The notes under the pieces were generated by a model. The model did not search any database and was not told the origin of the DNA. It was given only the letters and a program-made list of their open reading frames with translations. DNA of 26,729 nucleotides, taken from JAVBLQ01 sp031553435. GTDB taxonomy: Bacteria; Bacteroidota; Bacteroidia; Bacteroidales; Azobacteroidaceae. This document shows, piece by piece, positions 1 to 8,274 of the stretch. A program made the translations under genes and the position numbers. Positions within the stretch are counted from its first letter, which is position 1. Every line of letters begins with the position of its first letter. The stretch is from assembly GCA_031553435.1 (NCBI GenBank), contig JAVBLQ010000094.1, positions 1 through 26,729 on the forward strand, written 5' to 3'.

Positions 1-277
1 AAATCACGAAGTTTTTCCAAACGACGGATATGGCTCTCAAGCATCTCATATTCACGGGACAAGTCTGCGGAGAGCTTTTGTAAATAGGGCTCGCGCAAGG
101 GAGAAGAAAAACCGAGTTTGACCTTTTCCAAAACGGGATTCCATTCATGGGAAAAGAGCTTGTACTGCGTAGTTAACACCTTGACTTCACAATTGAAAAT
201 GAACTGGAAAAAGAGCGAACCCTCGCGCTCAGGGACGGACGAAGGACGGAACTTGAGACGGATACTGGTTGAATTCA
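1..277 (-). CDS. Tyrosine recombinase/integrase, N-terminal part (cut by window edge)
   Basis: The minus strand is open from an ATG at 277-275 to the window edge, giving about 92 residues that begin MNSTSIRLKFRPSSVPEREG. A basic start (KLRPSS-type), a short beta-rich segment and a KLFSHEWNP-like stretch are typical of the arm-type DNA-binding N-terminus of Bacteroidetes phage/transposon integrases. The rest of the visible part is helical and charged (EYEMLESHIRRLEKL) and would lead into the SAM-like core-binding domain. The catalytic domain (R-H-R-Y) is outside the window, so activity cannot be judged. Family membership is recognised from this N-terminal pattern only. The gene suggests that a mobile element or genomic island lies to the left. 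Confidence 0.7.
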
Positions 278-292
278 TAACTTTGTTTTTTT

Positions 293-397
293 GTGAAAGG
301 GGAAGGTCGCTTCGCTCCCTTGTGAACTCGCTACGCTCGTGGTGAAGGGGAGGATAATTCACCTTTCACAGGGAGCGAAACGACTTTCACCTTTCAC
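293..397. repeat. Long imperfect palindrome upstream of the integrase
   Basis: The two halves are near-perfect reverse complements. GTGAAAGGGGAAGGTCG (293-309) faces CGACTTTCACCTTTCAC (381-397), and TTCGCTCCCTTGTGAA (311-326) faces TTCACAGGGAGCGAA (365-379). The transcript of either strand would form a stem of about 35 bp with a short AT-rich tip. It lies 15 bp upstream of the integrase ATG. It could be an intergenic palindromic repeat family, a regulatory hairpin or the edge of a mobile element. The sequence alone does not decide. Confidence 0.7.
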
Positions 398-547
398 TGT
401 AATTAATAAAGGTTAGAACGTTATGAAAGGGGCAAAGGTTTATATGGTGACTAATAAGTGCATCACAACAATTAGTTTATATCATTTTTTTCGATAAATT
501 TAATTATGTCACATACTCAGTATAAAAATTATCCTTTATTCTATTTC
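398..547. other. AT-rich intergenic stretch, nothing recognised
   Basis: This stretch separates the palindrome from the tandem repeats. I see no convincing open frame, RNA gene or strong promoter in it. Sequence composition is AT-rich and unremarkable. Confidence 0.5.
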
Positions 548-752
548 CGCAAACGTAAATTTGTTCAGCGGGAGACTTGCGACAATGTCGCAAATGTAAA
601 TTTGCTCAGCGGGAAGCTTGCGACAATGTCGCAAACGTAAATTTGCTCAGCGGGAGACTTGCGGAAAGTTCCGCAAACGTAAATTTGCTCAGCGGGAGAC
701 TTGCGGAAAGTTCCGCAAACGTAAATTTGCTCAGCGGGAGACTTGCGGAAGC
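548..752. repeat. Five tandem 41-42 bp units, each with a covarying hairpin
   Basis: Units start at 548, 589, 630, 672 and 714; the last is slightly short. Each contains CGCAAACGTAAATTTGCTCA followed by GCGGGAGACTTGCG. Across each unit junction there is a perfect hairpin. In the first two junctions it is TTGCGAC-aat-GTCGCAA; in the later ones TTGCGGAA-ag-TTCCGCAA. Both arms change together, so pairing is kept. On the minus strand most units carry TACGTTTG, an exact match to the Bacteroidetes -7 box TAnnTTTG (the second has TACATTTG, also a match). Open frames through the repeat just reflect its periodicity. The following 753-891 contains nothing else I can recognise before the end of hmuV. 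Confidence 0.85.
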
Positions 753-891
753 TATGGAACAGCACTTTACGCATAAAGGCAGGATAAAAACCGGAATAAA
801 CTCTCAGGAAAAGAATAAGAGAAGAGAGTTTCTTCACAATAATTACCCGTCACATTTTGAAAACTTAAACAATTTCTTATTTTCAACAAAA

Positions 892-1221
892 CTATTCCGG
901 AACATAAATAATCTCTCCGTTTTCCAACTCATAAGCTATTCCGACTTTTTTCCCTTTTTTCCCGGAAGATTGTTGTTCTTCCGAAGGTGTATATTTGTTG
1001 ATTTTATTTCCTTCTTTGGTAATGATTTCCATGTTGTCTTTTCCCGGATTTTTCACAATGGTGAAATCTTCTCCGGTAAACATTTCGGTCATATTCATGT
1101 GTATGACCATGGCAACCATCAGGGCTACGGCAAAAACCATCGCCACATCGAATAGATTGACGATTACACTTAGCGGATCGGTATCTTCTTCTTTGAAACT
1201 GGAGCGTCTTTTGCTTCTCAT
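892..1221 (-). CDS. hmuV: HmuV-like small membrane protein (DUF2149 family)
   Basis: A 109-residue protein starting MRSKRRSSFKEEDTDPLS. A longer frame upstream is possible, but this ATG overlaps the stop of hmuU as ATGA (1221-1218), the classic arrangement for translational coupling, so I prefer it. Residues about 17-42 form one membrane segment with a conserved Asp inside the motif NLFDVAMVFAVALM, the organisation seen in ExbD/TolR-type proteins. The soluble C-terminal part contains a Lys/Gly/Ser-rich linker and ends EIIYVPE. DUF2149 proteins are known next to MotA/ExbB and CobN-like genes, and this is the last gene of the Porphyromonas hmuYRSTUV operon. Inferred role: partner of HmuU in an inner-membrane energizing or transport complex for heme use. 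Confidence 0.75.
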   Translation of the reverse strand: MRSKRRSSFKEEDTDPLSVIVNLFDVAMVFAVALMVAMVIHMNMTEMFTGEDFTIVKNPGKDNMEIITKEGNKINKYTPSEEQQSSGKKGKKVGIAYELENGEIIYVPE

Positions 1222-1811
1222 TTTTTTCCGGTCATTACGCGTGAAACATATTCCAGATTGTAAATATCTTTGGCATACCAACGTTGCTTGTATTGCAAAG
1301 TAACCAAACCCACGGCACTCACAACAAGCCCTACAACTGTTGTGGCAAATACTACTTGCATATTATAAGCCATGCCGGAAATATCACCGGTAGACAACCC
1401 AACCAATGCCGGACTCATGGCAATCAATGTTCCGATAAGTCCCAGAACAGGGCCCATTTTAGCCAGCATTTTAGAAAGAGATAAATCTTTGTCGGCTTCG
1501 TTTTCCAGATTACAGATCAAATATTCGGAATATGCTTCACTGGGTTCAGTATGCAACATGTCACGCAGATATTTGGTAAATAAAGAATTATCTTTTTCTG
1601 GTAAAAATTCTTTTAATTCAGAAATATTTTCAACTGAAAGTTGTTTGATTTTATCGTTCAGTAATTTGTCATTTTTACGTTTAGTCATAAACTGGTTGTA
1701 AAAACTTCCGACAAGGAATAAGGAACGGACAAACAGACATAGAAGAAGAATAATGTCGGGTATCAGCAAACTGTTTGCTACCCAGAATAGCGCTTTTGAA
1801 ATAAACTCCAT
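1218..1811 (-). CDS. hmuU: HmuU-like MotA/TolQ/ExbB proton-channel family protein
   Basis: A 197-residue inner-membrane protein. It has an N-terminal membrane segment (about 10-35), a cytoplasmic loop of about 80 residues rich in Lys and Glu, then two membrane segments (about 117-140, KMGPVLGLIGTLIAMSPALV, and 150-173). The GPVLGLIGT motif and the three-segment layout are those of the MotA/TolQ/ExbB family, which uses proton flow to drive partner proteins. The gene starts 25 bp after hmuT and overlaps hmuV by 4 bp, so the six genes form one operon. By analogy with ExbB-ExbD, HmuU and HmuV may power heme uptake or HmuS activity; this is inference from family and context. Confidence 0.8.
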   Translation of the reverse strand: MEFISKALFWVANSLLIPDIILLLCLFVRSLFLVGSFYNQFMTKRKNDKLLNDKIKQLSVENISELKEFLPEKDNSLFTKYLRDMLHTEPSEAYSEYLICNLENEADKDLSLSKMLAKMGPVLGLIGTLIAMSPALVGLSTGDISGMAYNMQVVFATTVVGLVVSAVGLVTLQYKQRWYAKDIYNLEYVSRVMTGKK

Positions 1812-1836
1812 AATTTTTTTTAATCCTCAATTCTTT

Positions 1837-2523
1837 TTATTTGTTTTTTGAAAAAATAATCCATTTTATTTTGTTGAATAATATTCCTGACAAAAACATG
1901 ATCAGGAATAAACCAACGGATAAACTGATGGCTTTTAAATTAATAGGTTCTTTTACGGCAGCATAAGTCACATTGCCATTGACTGTTGTGATCAATCCGA
2001 GTATGCATACAAACAGGCTGACCAGAAAGTGTATTTCCAGACGCAACTCGCTTTCCGGGATCAATTGTTTAATTCCATAACTAAGCAGAGGCAATGTAAT
2101 TACGGTCATCGCCGCCAATCCGTAGCTGATTGTTGAAAATGCAGTTCCGGGTAAAGAAAATATGCTTTGTGTCAGGACGTAAAAAAGTACCGGGAAAATC
2201 AATAGTCCCGGATACCAATAAAACGGTTTTACCCATTTTTTTGCAGTTTTACCGAACATGTCACGAAGGGCTGCAAAGCAAAAACCGAAACAAATGGTTG
2301 ATTCAACAGTTATCAGAACCGCAGCATTTTGCAGTGCAACCGTATCTTGTAAATAATCGGCTATTTGTGTTTTGGATTGTTGTATGGCATAAGATTGCAT
2401 CCATACAACAAACAATGCACAAATCAGGGAGAATAAAGCTGTTTGCCACCACTTCCAGAAGCTGGTTTTAAGAATGACGTTGACAACGATGAACAGCATT
2501 AATATTTGAATGACTAACTCCAT
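1837..2523 (-). CDS. hmuT: HmuT-like polytopic membrane protein
   Basis: A 228-residue, strongly hydrophobic protein with about six membrane segments (near residues 3-18, 25-46, 65-87, 102-121, 130-150, 163-182 and 195-217, one of which may be re-entrant) and few charged loops. It starts two bases after the hmuS stop codon, so the genes are surely co-transcribed and probably translationally coupled. It has no recognisable catalytic motif. Its place between the CobN-like hmuS and the ExbB-like hmuU matches hmuT of the Porphyromonas gingivalis hmu locus. The assignment rests on position and topology, not on a sequence signature, and the molecular function is unknown. Confidence 0.6.
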   Translation of the reverse strand: MELVIQILMLFIVVNVILKTSFWKWWQTALFSLICALFVVWMQSYAIQQSKTQIADYLQDTVALQNAAVLITVESTICFGFCFAALRDMFGKTAKKWVKPFYWYPGLLIFPVLFYVLTQSIFSLPGTAFSTISYGLAAMTVITLPLLSYGIKQLIPESELRLEIHFLVSLFVCILGLITTVNGNVTYAAVKEPINLKAISLSVGLFLIMFLSGILFNKIKWIIFSKNK

Positions 2524-2525
2524 GC

Positions 2526-5500
2526 TTAATTATTCTTTCTTTTTTTACGTAAAATAAATAACAGTACAACAAAAGCGACAAGAACAACAGCAACAATAAT
2601 CAATCCGTTGAAATTGTTTTTTTTGCTTTGTGATTCTTGAGTAAATTCGTTTTTCTTCAGTACGGTTCCGTTTTTTGTACCGGCAGATGCATTACCCGTT
2701 TTCATTTGTTGAATTTGTTGAGTATAAGTCTGAGCTGCTTCGGGAGAAACTTTTCGGGCAATGAAATCCTGTAATTTTACATTGTTTCCTGAAAAGCCCG
2801 AACCACTTGGCCCGAATTCTTTTACCAGATCAGTATGTACTTTGGCTATGTCGGACAATTGTTGTTCACTTGCTTTCCACAAACCTTTTCGGGCGGTTTC
2901 CATCATTACAGCTGTGATTTCCTGCATGGCAGCGGGATTAGATTCTTTGAAGAAATTTTGTATCCCGAGTTGCATTTCATCTTTGATATAGATGTCGTAT
3001 ATTTTATCCCACATTTCTTTGTCGATGATGCCGGGTTTTGTTACATTCCATCCATAAGTGTTGGTGACAATTTCAGCTAAATGTGAAGCGCTGGAAGAAC
3101 CGCTTTTCATCGACTCTTTAATGTAAGCGGGATTAAATATGGTGGAGCGGGATTCTACTCCGACTGCTTCTTTCAAATCCTGCATCCGCACGTTATTGCG
3201 GTTGCGGTAATCTGCAAAATAGGCATCCGGGTCTTTGCCTGTCACATTGCGAACGGCAAGGTTTACTCCACCCATGAATTCATATACATGGTCGAGGCTT
3301 AATGCTCCCCAAGTGTTGCTCTGACGCGGCTGTACGACAACGTCTGTGTTGTGAAGTACTGCCCGGAGAAGTCCTGCATTGTAATTTCCCCAGTCTTTTT
3401 CACTTCCGTAAACAGCGCCCATGTTTTGAATATAAGTATCGGTAATCTCTTTTTCGTTTTCCCATTTGTCGCCGGCTGTTACCATCTCCTGAATACCTGT
3501 TCCGTACATTCCATTGATGCCGCCGAATACGCGTTTGGTTGAAAGGTTGCGTGCATCCTGAGGAGATATGCCTTGTTCGACTAATTGGCGTTCTACTTCT
3601 ACGGAACTTTTATTTACATAGTTTTCAAATTTATCTTCTGTTGAAGAAGATGCCATTTCAACGGCGCGGCTGATTAATGCTAAACGGGAAGCGGCCAGGT
3701 CGCGGAATTGTCCCGATGTTTGTACTACCACATCCACACGAGGTCTTCCCAATGTTTCCGATGGGATTAATTGCAGATCGGATACACGACCGAAGGGATC
3801 CCGAACGGGTTCTACGCCCAACATATAAAGCGCCTGGGCAATCGTTGCTCCTTCGCTTTCGATAAATTCACTGCTCCAGAATGTATAACTTACTTTGCGT
3901 GGATATTCTCTGTGTTGTTTTTTGTATTGTTCCAATGTGGCGGTTGCTAATGCCACTCCTTTGTCCCAGGCTATTTCTGAAGGTGTTGCTTCTGCATTGA
4001 CGGCATACAGGTTTCGTCCCGTAGGCGTTGCGGCCGGATTAGCGACAGCATCTCCTCCCGAAGAGGGAGCTATGTATCCGCCTGACAAGGCATTCAGCAA
4101 GGATTTCAATTCAGATTCGGGGCTTTGTTCCAAAGCTGTTTTATAGGTTGTGATATTGTTGATAGTACGTTCGATTTCGAAAACAGCGCGGGCAAAATTT
4201 TTTTGCTCTTTTGTGTATTTGGGCTTTTCCTGCATCGCCGGTTTTTCTGCCGGTTTTCCCATTCTGGGTTTTGTTTCTTCGGGACGTGTTCCGATTTTGG
4301 GTATCCAGGAAGGATGTCCTCCTCCGGTTTTTCCGCTTGCAGATGAAGGTGTCGAGCTTCCACCCATTCCCATTCTGGGGCGAGGCGGGGTAAGGATTAT
4401 TTTTGCGTCTGTCAGTTCTTTTTTCGTAATTCCCGCTACGGAACAAATCAATGTGGTGTCAACATTTTTTCCATTCAATATCTGATTGACTAAAGACTTA
4501 GCCGGTTCCAGATAGCGGGATGTAAAGAATGCTTTATTTTTCAATTGCTTGCCGGTTATTTTTTTGCGTTCTTTATCTAAAGCCGCCAAGCTGTAAGCAA
4601 TTGGATCTGTGCTCATTGCCATAACCGAAGAACGGATTTTTTCAGGTGAATAAGGAACTCCTGTTGTGTAAAATTGTCCGTTCATCCTTTCGTTGGAGAT
4701 TTCTTCCGCATAGTTTTCGATACGTTCGATATCTTCCGTTGTATAGGGATTTGTTGAAATGCTGTCTAAACGAAGTTCCCGGTGTAATCCCATTTCCACT
4801 GCTATCTTTTTTATAGCCAATGATGCTTTGGGTTGATTATTTTCGGTTGTTTTGTAATAATCCTGTATTTTATCCTGTAATGATTTGAATTGGCTCCGTG
4901 TATTGCTTTCCATAAAAGCAGGAGTCAGGTAAGAAATAACTGTTGCGTATGAACGGCGTTTAGCCATCATACTTTCACCGATGTTGCCAATGGTGTAATA
5001 ATAAAAATGGGGGATGGTTCCTACCAAGCGATCGGGCCAGTCATTGTTGCTTAATGCTACCTGTTTTTGCGGAGTAAACTCCAGGCTTCCGTGTGTCCCG
5101 AAGTGCAATAATGCATCGGCTTTGAATGCATATTGCGACCAGAGGTAAGCTCCTATGTATGTGTGTGGAGGCGCTGATTTGGCTCCGTGTACAATGGCAA
5201 AGGCATCGTTTCCCAAGGCTGCCATGGGTTGAGGCAATAAAGCGATATTTCCCAGTTGGATACGTGCAACAGCCAGGTATGATTTGCCTTCTTTATTTAT
5301 ACTCATATATTCGCCCGGAGCTTCGCCGTATAATTGGGTTACACCGGCATATAGTTCGTTTGAAAGTGATTGTTTGATCCATGATTCGTAAGTTGCTTTT
5401 TCTACCAAAGCAGGATTGCCGTTTCTCAGGAAATCATCGAAAGCGCCTTTTGCATAGGTGCTTAGTACAGCTCCTTGTGTCATCAACAGTTTTTCGAATT

Positions 5501-6740
5501 CTTTTTCCGTAGCAGGAAGATTATCTACCTTGTAACCTTCTGATTTCAAACGTTTCAGGAGATTGTAAAGGGAGGGAACGGTTTCCAGCCCTTGAGCAGT
5601 TAATCCTTGTTGTCCGGCTCCTTTGAAATAGTATATTGCTACTTTTTTATCGGCATTGGATTTCTTTTTCAATGTAATAAAATTATCGACAATCCGGGTG
5701 AAGTTTTTCAGCCGGTCAGGCATTGCTTTGAACAGGTAAACTCCATTTTTATCTATCTCCTGGGCATTGATCACATAGGGATAAATTGCACCATCAAGTT
5801 CAGGCATTACGATACTTTGTGACATGAAACCGCCGGACATTCCCATGGGGTCTTTCATCCATTCTTCCCGGGTTTGCAGGATGCTTAAAGGAGAGAATAT
5901 GGGGATATTTCGTTCTTTTAACCACTCGACAGCGGCATCGGCTTGTCCCATAGCCAATCGTCCGTGAGCAAAATAGATTACAGCATCGGGATTGATTTTT
6001 TGAAGAAAATCCATTCGTTTCATGGCTGAAGCGATGGGATAAACATTCATTCCGGCTTGTTGAAATGAAACAATCAGGCTGTCGATATTCTCACGGTTTC
6101 CGCTGAAAGGATCATTTAATCCTCCGACAATGGCAACTTTAGGCGCTCCTTGTTTGTAAAAATCATGTTGTTTTAAGTAGTTTTCATACTCCGGAACTTC
6201 CTGAAACCAAACATTTTCATCCAGATGATACAATACATTCGCCGCTGTTTCAGCCACAGAATCGGGAGGCGTTACGAAAAATCTTTTCCGGTCTATATTT
6301 TTACGGATGTATCGGGCCATGCTTTGATAATTCCGTTTGTTTCCATTTCCCAAATATTCGGAAACTTGTTTTTGCTGTATACTGTCTAAGTTGCAAATGT
6401 TGTTTTCCGGATTGGTTGCTGCATAAATCAATACAGGCACACCTTTCTGTGCTGCTTTTTGTATTTGTTCGCGTTGGGAAGCGTCGATTCTCATGCCCAT
6501 TCCGAAACCAAGGACAAAATCATAGTTTTTCAGTTTATTCAATCTGTCAAGCGATACTTCTTCGTATTTGATAAACGGGTCTGTATTTGATTTGATAAAA
6601 CTGGTTGTCTGGAATGGCTGAAAGTTAATCAGTGCAATTTTAGTTGTGGATGTTGTTTTGGAGTAGATAAACCATCCCACTAATACAACTAAAAGGAAAG
6701 CTGCTACAATGAGCAGTTTCCTTGAATTTCCTTTTTTCAT
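2526..6740 (-). CDS. hmuS: HmuS, CobN/magnesium-chelatase-H-like heme-processing protein
   Basis: A 1404-residue protein of the CobN/ChlH large-chelatase family. The family signature is clear around residues 545-600: LHFGTHGSLEF (His546 and His550), then NNDWPDRLVGTIPHFYYY and AKRRSYATVISYLTPAF. An N-terminal membrane anchor (about 9-26, LLIVAAFLLVVLVGWFIY) and a C-terminal one (about 1374-1396, followed by RKKRKNN) would hold both ends in the inner membrane with the bulk outside the cytoplasm. Cobalt and magnesium chelatase subunits lack such anchors. A Pro/Gly/Lys-rich low-complexity insertion occupies about residues 783-845. No CobS/CobT or BchI/BchD partner gene is present nearby, which fits HmuS proteins, for which removal of iron from heme has been reported in Bacteroides. 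It lies 19 bp after hmuY and 2 bp before hmuT. Confidence 0.88.
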   Translation of the reverse strand: MKKGNSRKLLIVAAFLLVVLVGWFIYSKTTSTTKIALINFQPFQTTSFIKSNTDPFIKYEEVSLDRLNKLKNYDFVLGFGMGMRIDASQREQIQKAAQKGVPVLIYAATNPENNICNLDSIQQKQVSEYLGNGNKRNYQSMARYIRKNIDRKRFFVTPPDSVAETAANVLYHLDENVWFQEVPEYENYLKQHDFYKQGAPKVAIVGGLNDPFSGNRENIDSLIVSFQQAGMNVYPIASAMKRMDFLQKINPDAVIYFAHGRLAMGQADAAVEWLKERNIPIFSPLSILQTREEWMKDPMGMSGGFMSQSIVMPELDGAIYPYVINAQEIDKNGVYLFKAMPDRLKNFTRIVDNFITLKKKSNADKKVAIYYFKGAGQQGLTAQGLETVPSLYNLLKRLKSEGYKVDNLPATEKEFEKLLMTQGAVLSTYAKGAFDDFLRNGNPALVEKATYESWIKQSLSNELYAGVTQLYGEAPGEYMSINKEGKSYLAVARIQLGNIALLPQPMAALGNDAFAIVHGAKSAPPHTYIGAYLWSQYAFKADALLHFGTHGSLEFTPQKQVALSNNDWPDRLVGTIPHFYYYTIGNIGESMMAKRRSYATVISYLTPAFMESNTRSQFKSLQDKIQDYYKTTENNQPKASLAIKKIAVEMGLHRELRLDSISTNPYTTEDIERIENYAEEISNERMNGQFYTTGVPYSPEKIRSSVMAMSTDPIAYSLAALDKERKKITGKQLKNKAFFTSRYLEPAKSLVNQILNGKNVDTTLICSVAGITKKELTDAKIILTPPRPRMGMGGSSTPSSASGKTGGGHPSWIPKIGTRPEETKPRMGKPAEKPAMQEKPKYTKEQKNFARAVFEIERTINNITTYKTALEQSPESELKSLLNALSGGYIAPSSGGDAVANPAATPTGRNLYAVNAEATPSEIAWDKGVALATATLEQYKKQHREYPRKVSYTFWSSEFIESEGATIAQALYMLGVEPVRDPFGRVSDLQLIPSETLGRPRVDVVVQTSGQFRDLAASRLALISRAVEMASSSTEDKFENYVNKSSVEVERQLVEQGISPQDARNLSTKRVFGGINGMYGTGIQEMVTAGDKWENEKEITDTYIQNMGAVYGSEKDWGNYNAGLLRAVLHNTDVVVQPRQSNTWGALSLDHVYEFMGGVNLAVRNVTGKDPDAYFADYRNRNNVRMQDLKEAVGVESRSTIFNPAYIKESMKSGSSSASHLAEIVTNTYGWNVTKPGIIDKEMWDKIYDIYIKDEMQLGIQNFFKESNPAAMQEITAVMMETARKGLWKASEQQLSDIAKVHTDLVKEFGPSGSGFSGNNVKLQDFIARKVSPEAAQTYTQQIQQMKTGNASAGTKNGTVLKKNEFTQESQSKKNNFNGLIIVAVVLVAFVVLLFILRKKRKNN

Positions 6741-6759
6741 AAAGTTATTTAATTGGAAA

Positions 6760-8190
6760 TTATTTTACAAGTTTATATTCGATTACAGGAAGTCCGCGTA
6801 AACTTTCCGGATTGCTGTCGTTTAGTCCCATTTTCGTAAATTTCAGTTTGTAGTAATTTCCATCGGCATCTTTGATGACATAGAATCGATCTGTTTTCAC
6901 TCCGAGAGGAAGACTTTCACCATTCATGTTTGCAGTTCTTCTCCATTCACTTCCGATTAGATTACGTGCTGTAGAGAAATTAAGTCCGGGAAGATTGGAC
7001 GCACTGAAATTTTCGTAGCTAATAGTTGATGTCAATACTTCTATTGCTTGGGTTCCTCCTATAGTATTCAGTGATACGTAATCCTGCATGAAATAAGCTA
7101 CATCAACTCCGTTAGCTTGTGTCAATCCCGTGCTGTATGACCATTGAATATCCCATTTTTTTGGTTCCGGAGTAGTTATTTTATTGTCTGTGAATGAAAG
7201 ACAGACCATATTGTAAGCGGCATCTTTGGTTACATCGGCAGTTTTGATCTCTCCGCCGCCCAATTTGCCGTATTGTACACTGTAACCATTGTCTTTGCGG
7301 GTTACTTTTACTTTGTAGTAATCTTCCGGTTTTGTATTATTTCCTTCGAAAGCGACCAGATATACCTTGTTGTCGGCTGCATTTGCTGAGATTTCGGCAA
7401 AGGCTGTTTTGTTGATATCTCCGGCAAGATCATCTACATTTTGTAATGAGATCATCTGGCCTGCCATCATGTTCGCAACTAATCTGGGAACATCAGCGGC
7501 ATCAGCCACAGTTACTGCATTGATATCGGTTTTGCTTGTTGCTCCGGCGGCCATCTGAATAGCAGGATTCAGGAATACACGGAACTTATCGCCACAATAG
7601 AAGCCAAGTGTCCAGCTTTTACGGTCGACAGCATTTTGTGTGTTTTGACTGAAGTCGACGTAAGCCGAGTTGGCAGTGGCAACGTCTCCGACTCTTCCTT
7701 GTAAAGTCATTGTGCTTCCATCGGATACAATGGCGCCAAAGGTAAGTGTTAATTCTTTTGTATCACCTATTACGGCTGAGCTGTTGATTGATACGATAGA
7801 AAAAACGATATTTTCAGTTCCGTCATACAAATCGTCTTTTTTTGTTACTTTGACAGATGCGCTGGTTTGTCCGGCAGGGATGGTAACCGTAATTTCATTG
7901 CCTGAAGGAACAGGGTCTGTTGTGAACCCGGTTTCGTAAGCTACACCTGTTGCTGTATAATTTAGTTTTACTTCAACAACAGTATTTGTTGCACGACTCA
8001 AATTGAGTGTTGCATTGGCTGATTCTGCACTTGGTTCGATTCCCATTTTGTCTGTTGAAAAATTGACGGTAATGTCTGGCAGTTTAACATCATCGTCTTC
8101 TCCACAAGCGTAAAAGCTTAAGATAGCAGCTAATATTAATGAATTGAAAATTGAAAATTGAAAGTTGAAAATGTTTTTATTACTTTTCAT
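6760..8190 (-). CDS. hmuY: HmuY-like heme-binding surface lipoprotein with Calx-beta-like domain
   Basis: A 476-residue lipoprotein. The signal peptide ends at the lipobox SFYAC (Cys29), followed by GEDDD, an acidic stretch like the surface-export signal of Bacteroidetes lipoproteins. Residues about 38-155 form a Calx-beta-like beta-sandwich, with signatures ITIPAGQTSASVKVT-type and DDLYDGTENIVFSI. Residues about 160-476 resemble the HmuY domain, with WTLGFYCGDKFRVFLN and a C-terminal FYVIKDADGNYYKLKF motif. Porphyromonas HmuY is about 216 residues, so this is a much longer, two-domain version. The whole protein contains no His, so the two-His heme ligation of P. gingivalis HmuY is impossible; Met-rich segments such as ANMMAGQM could serve, as Met ligands do in some other HmuY homologues. 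It sits between hmuR and hmuS. Part of the signal peptide is encoded by a 7-bp tandem repeat. Confidence 0.75.
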   Translation of the reverse strand: MKSNKNIFNFQFSIFNSLILAAILSFYACGEDDDVKLPDITVNFSTDKMGIEPSAESANATLNLSRATNTVVEVKLNYTATGVAYETGFTTDPVPSGNEITVTIPAGQTSASVKVTKKDDLYDGTENIVFSIVSINSSAVIGDTKELTLTFGAIVSDGSTMTLQGRVGDVATANSAYVDFSQNTQNAVDRKSWTLGFYCGDKFRVFLNPAIQMAAGATSKTDINAVTVADAADVPRLVANMMAGQMISLQNVDDLAGDINKTAFAEISANAADNKVYLVAFEGNNTKPEDYYKVKVTRKDNGYSVQYGKLGGGEIKTADVTKDAAYNMVCLSFTDNKITTPEPKKWDIQWSYSTGLTQANGVDVAYFMQDYVSLNTIGGTQAIEVLTSTISYENFSASNLPGLNFSTARNLIGSEWRRTANMNGESLPLGVKTDRFYVIKDADGNYYKLKFTKMGLNDSNPESLRGLPVIEYKLVK

Positions 8191-8268
8191 ATACTAAGTT
8201 ATTTTTAATGAAACATATTGGATGGAGAGTTTTAAATTGAGATTTTTTCATTCTCAATTTTCAATTCT
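8140..8268. repeat. Inverted repeat pair flanking the hmuR-hmuY junction
   Basis: The 19 bases at 8140-8158 match the reverse complement of 8250-8268 at 17 positions (core GAATTGAAAATTGA versus TCAATTTTCAATTC). The arms lie about 90 bp apart. The left arm is inside the hmuY signal sequence and the right arm is just after the hmuR stop. It may be a small palindromic element that supplied the start of hmuY, or an mRNA hairpin between the two cistrons. Confidence 0.6.
8143..8170. repeat. Four 7-bp tandem units inside the hmuY signal-peptide codons
   Basis: On the plus strand the unit ATTGAAA occurs three times, followed by GTTGAAA. It falls in codons about 7-16 of hmuY and produces the segment IFNFQFSIFN. 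The unit is not a multiple of three, so loss or gain of one or two units would shift the hmuY frame just after its start. Confidence 0.9.
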
Positions 8269-8274
8269 CCGTTC

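Noticed and set aside
565..1155. Open frames on both strands through 565-837 and 577-1155 with repeating residues such as FRKSPAEQIYVCGT
   Set aside because: They only translate the 41-42 bp tandem repeats or run antisense to hmuV; no start context or protein-like composition outside the repeat.
4106..4485. Several overlapping frames inside hmuS around the low-complexity insert
   Set aside because: They are shadows produced by the biased composition of the Pro/Gly-rich segment; the hmuS frame is continuous.
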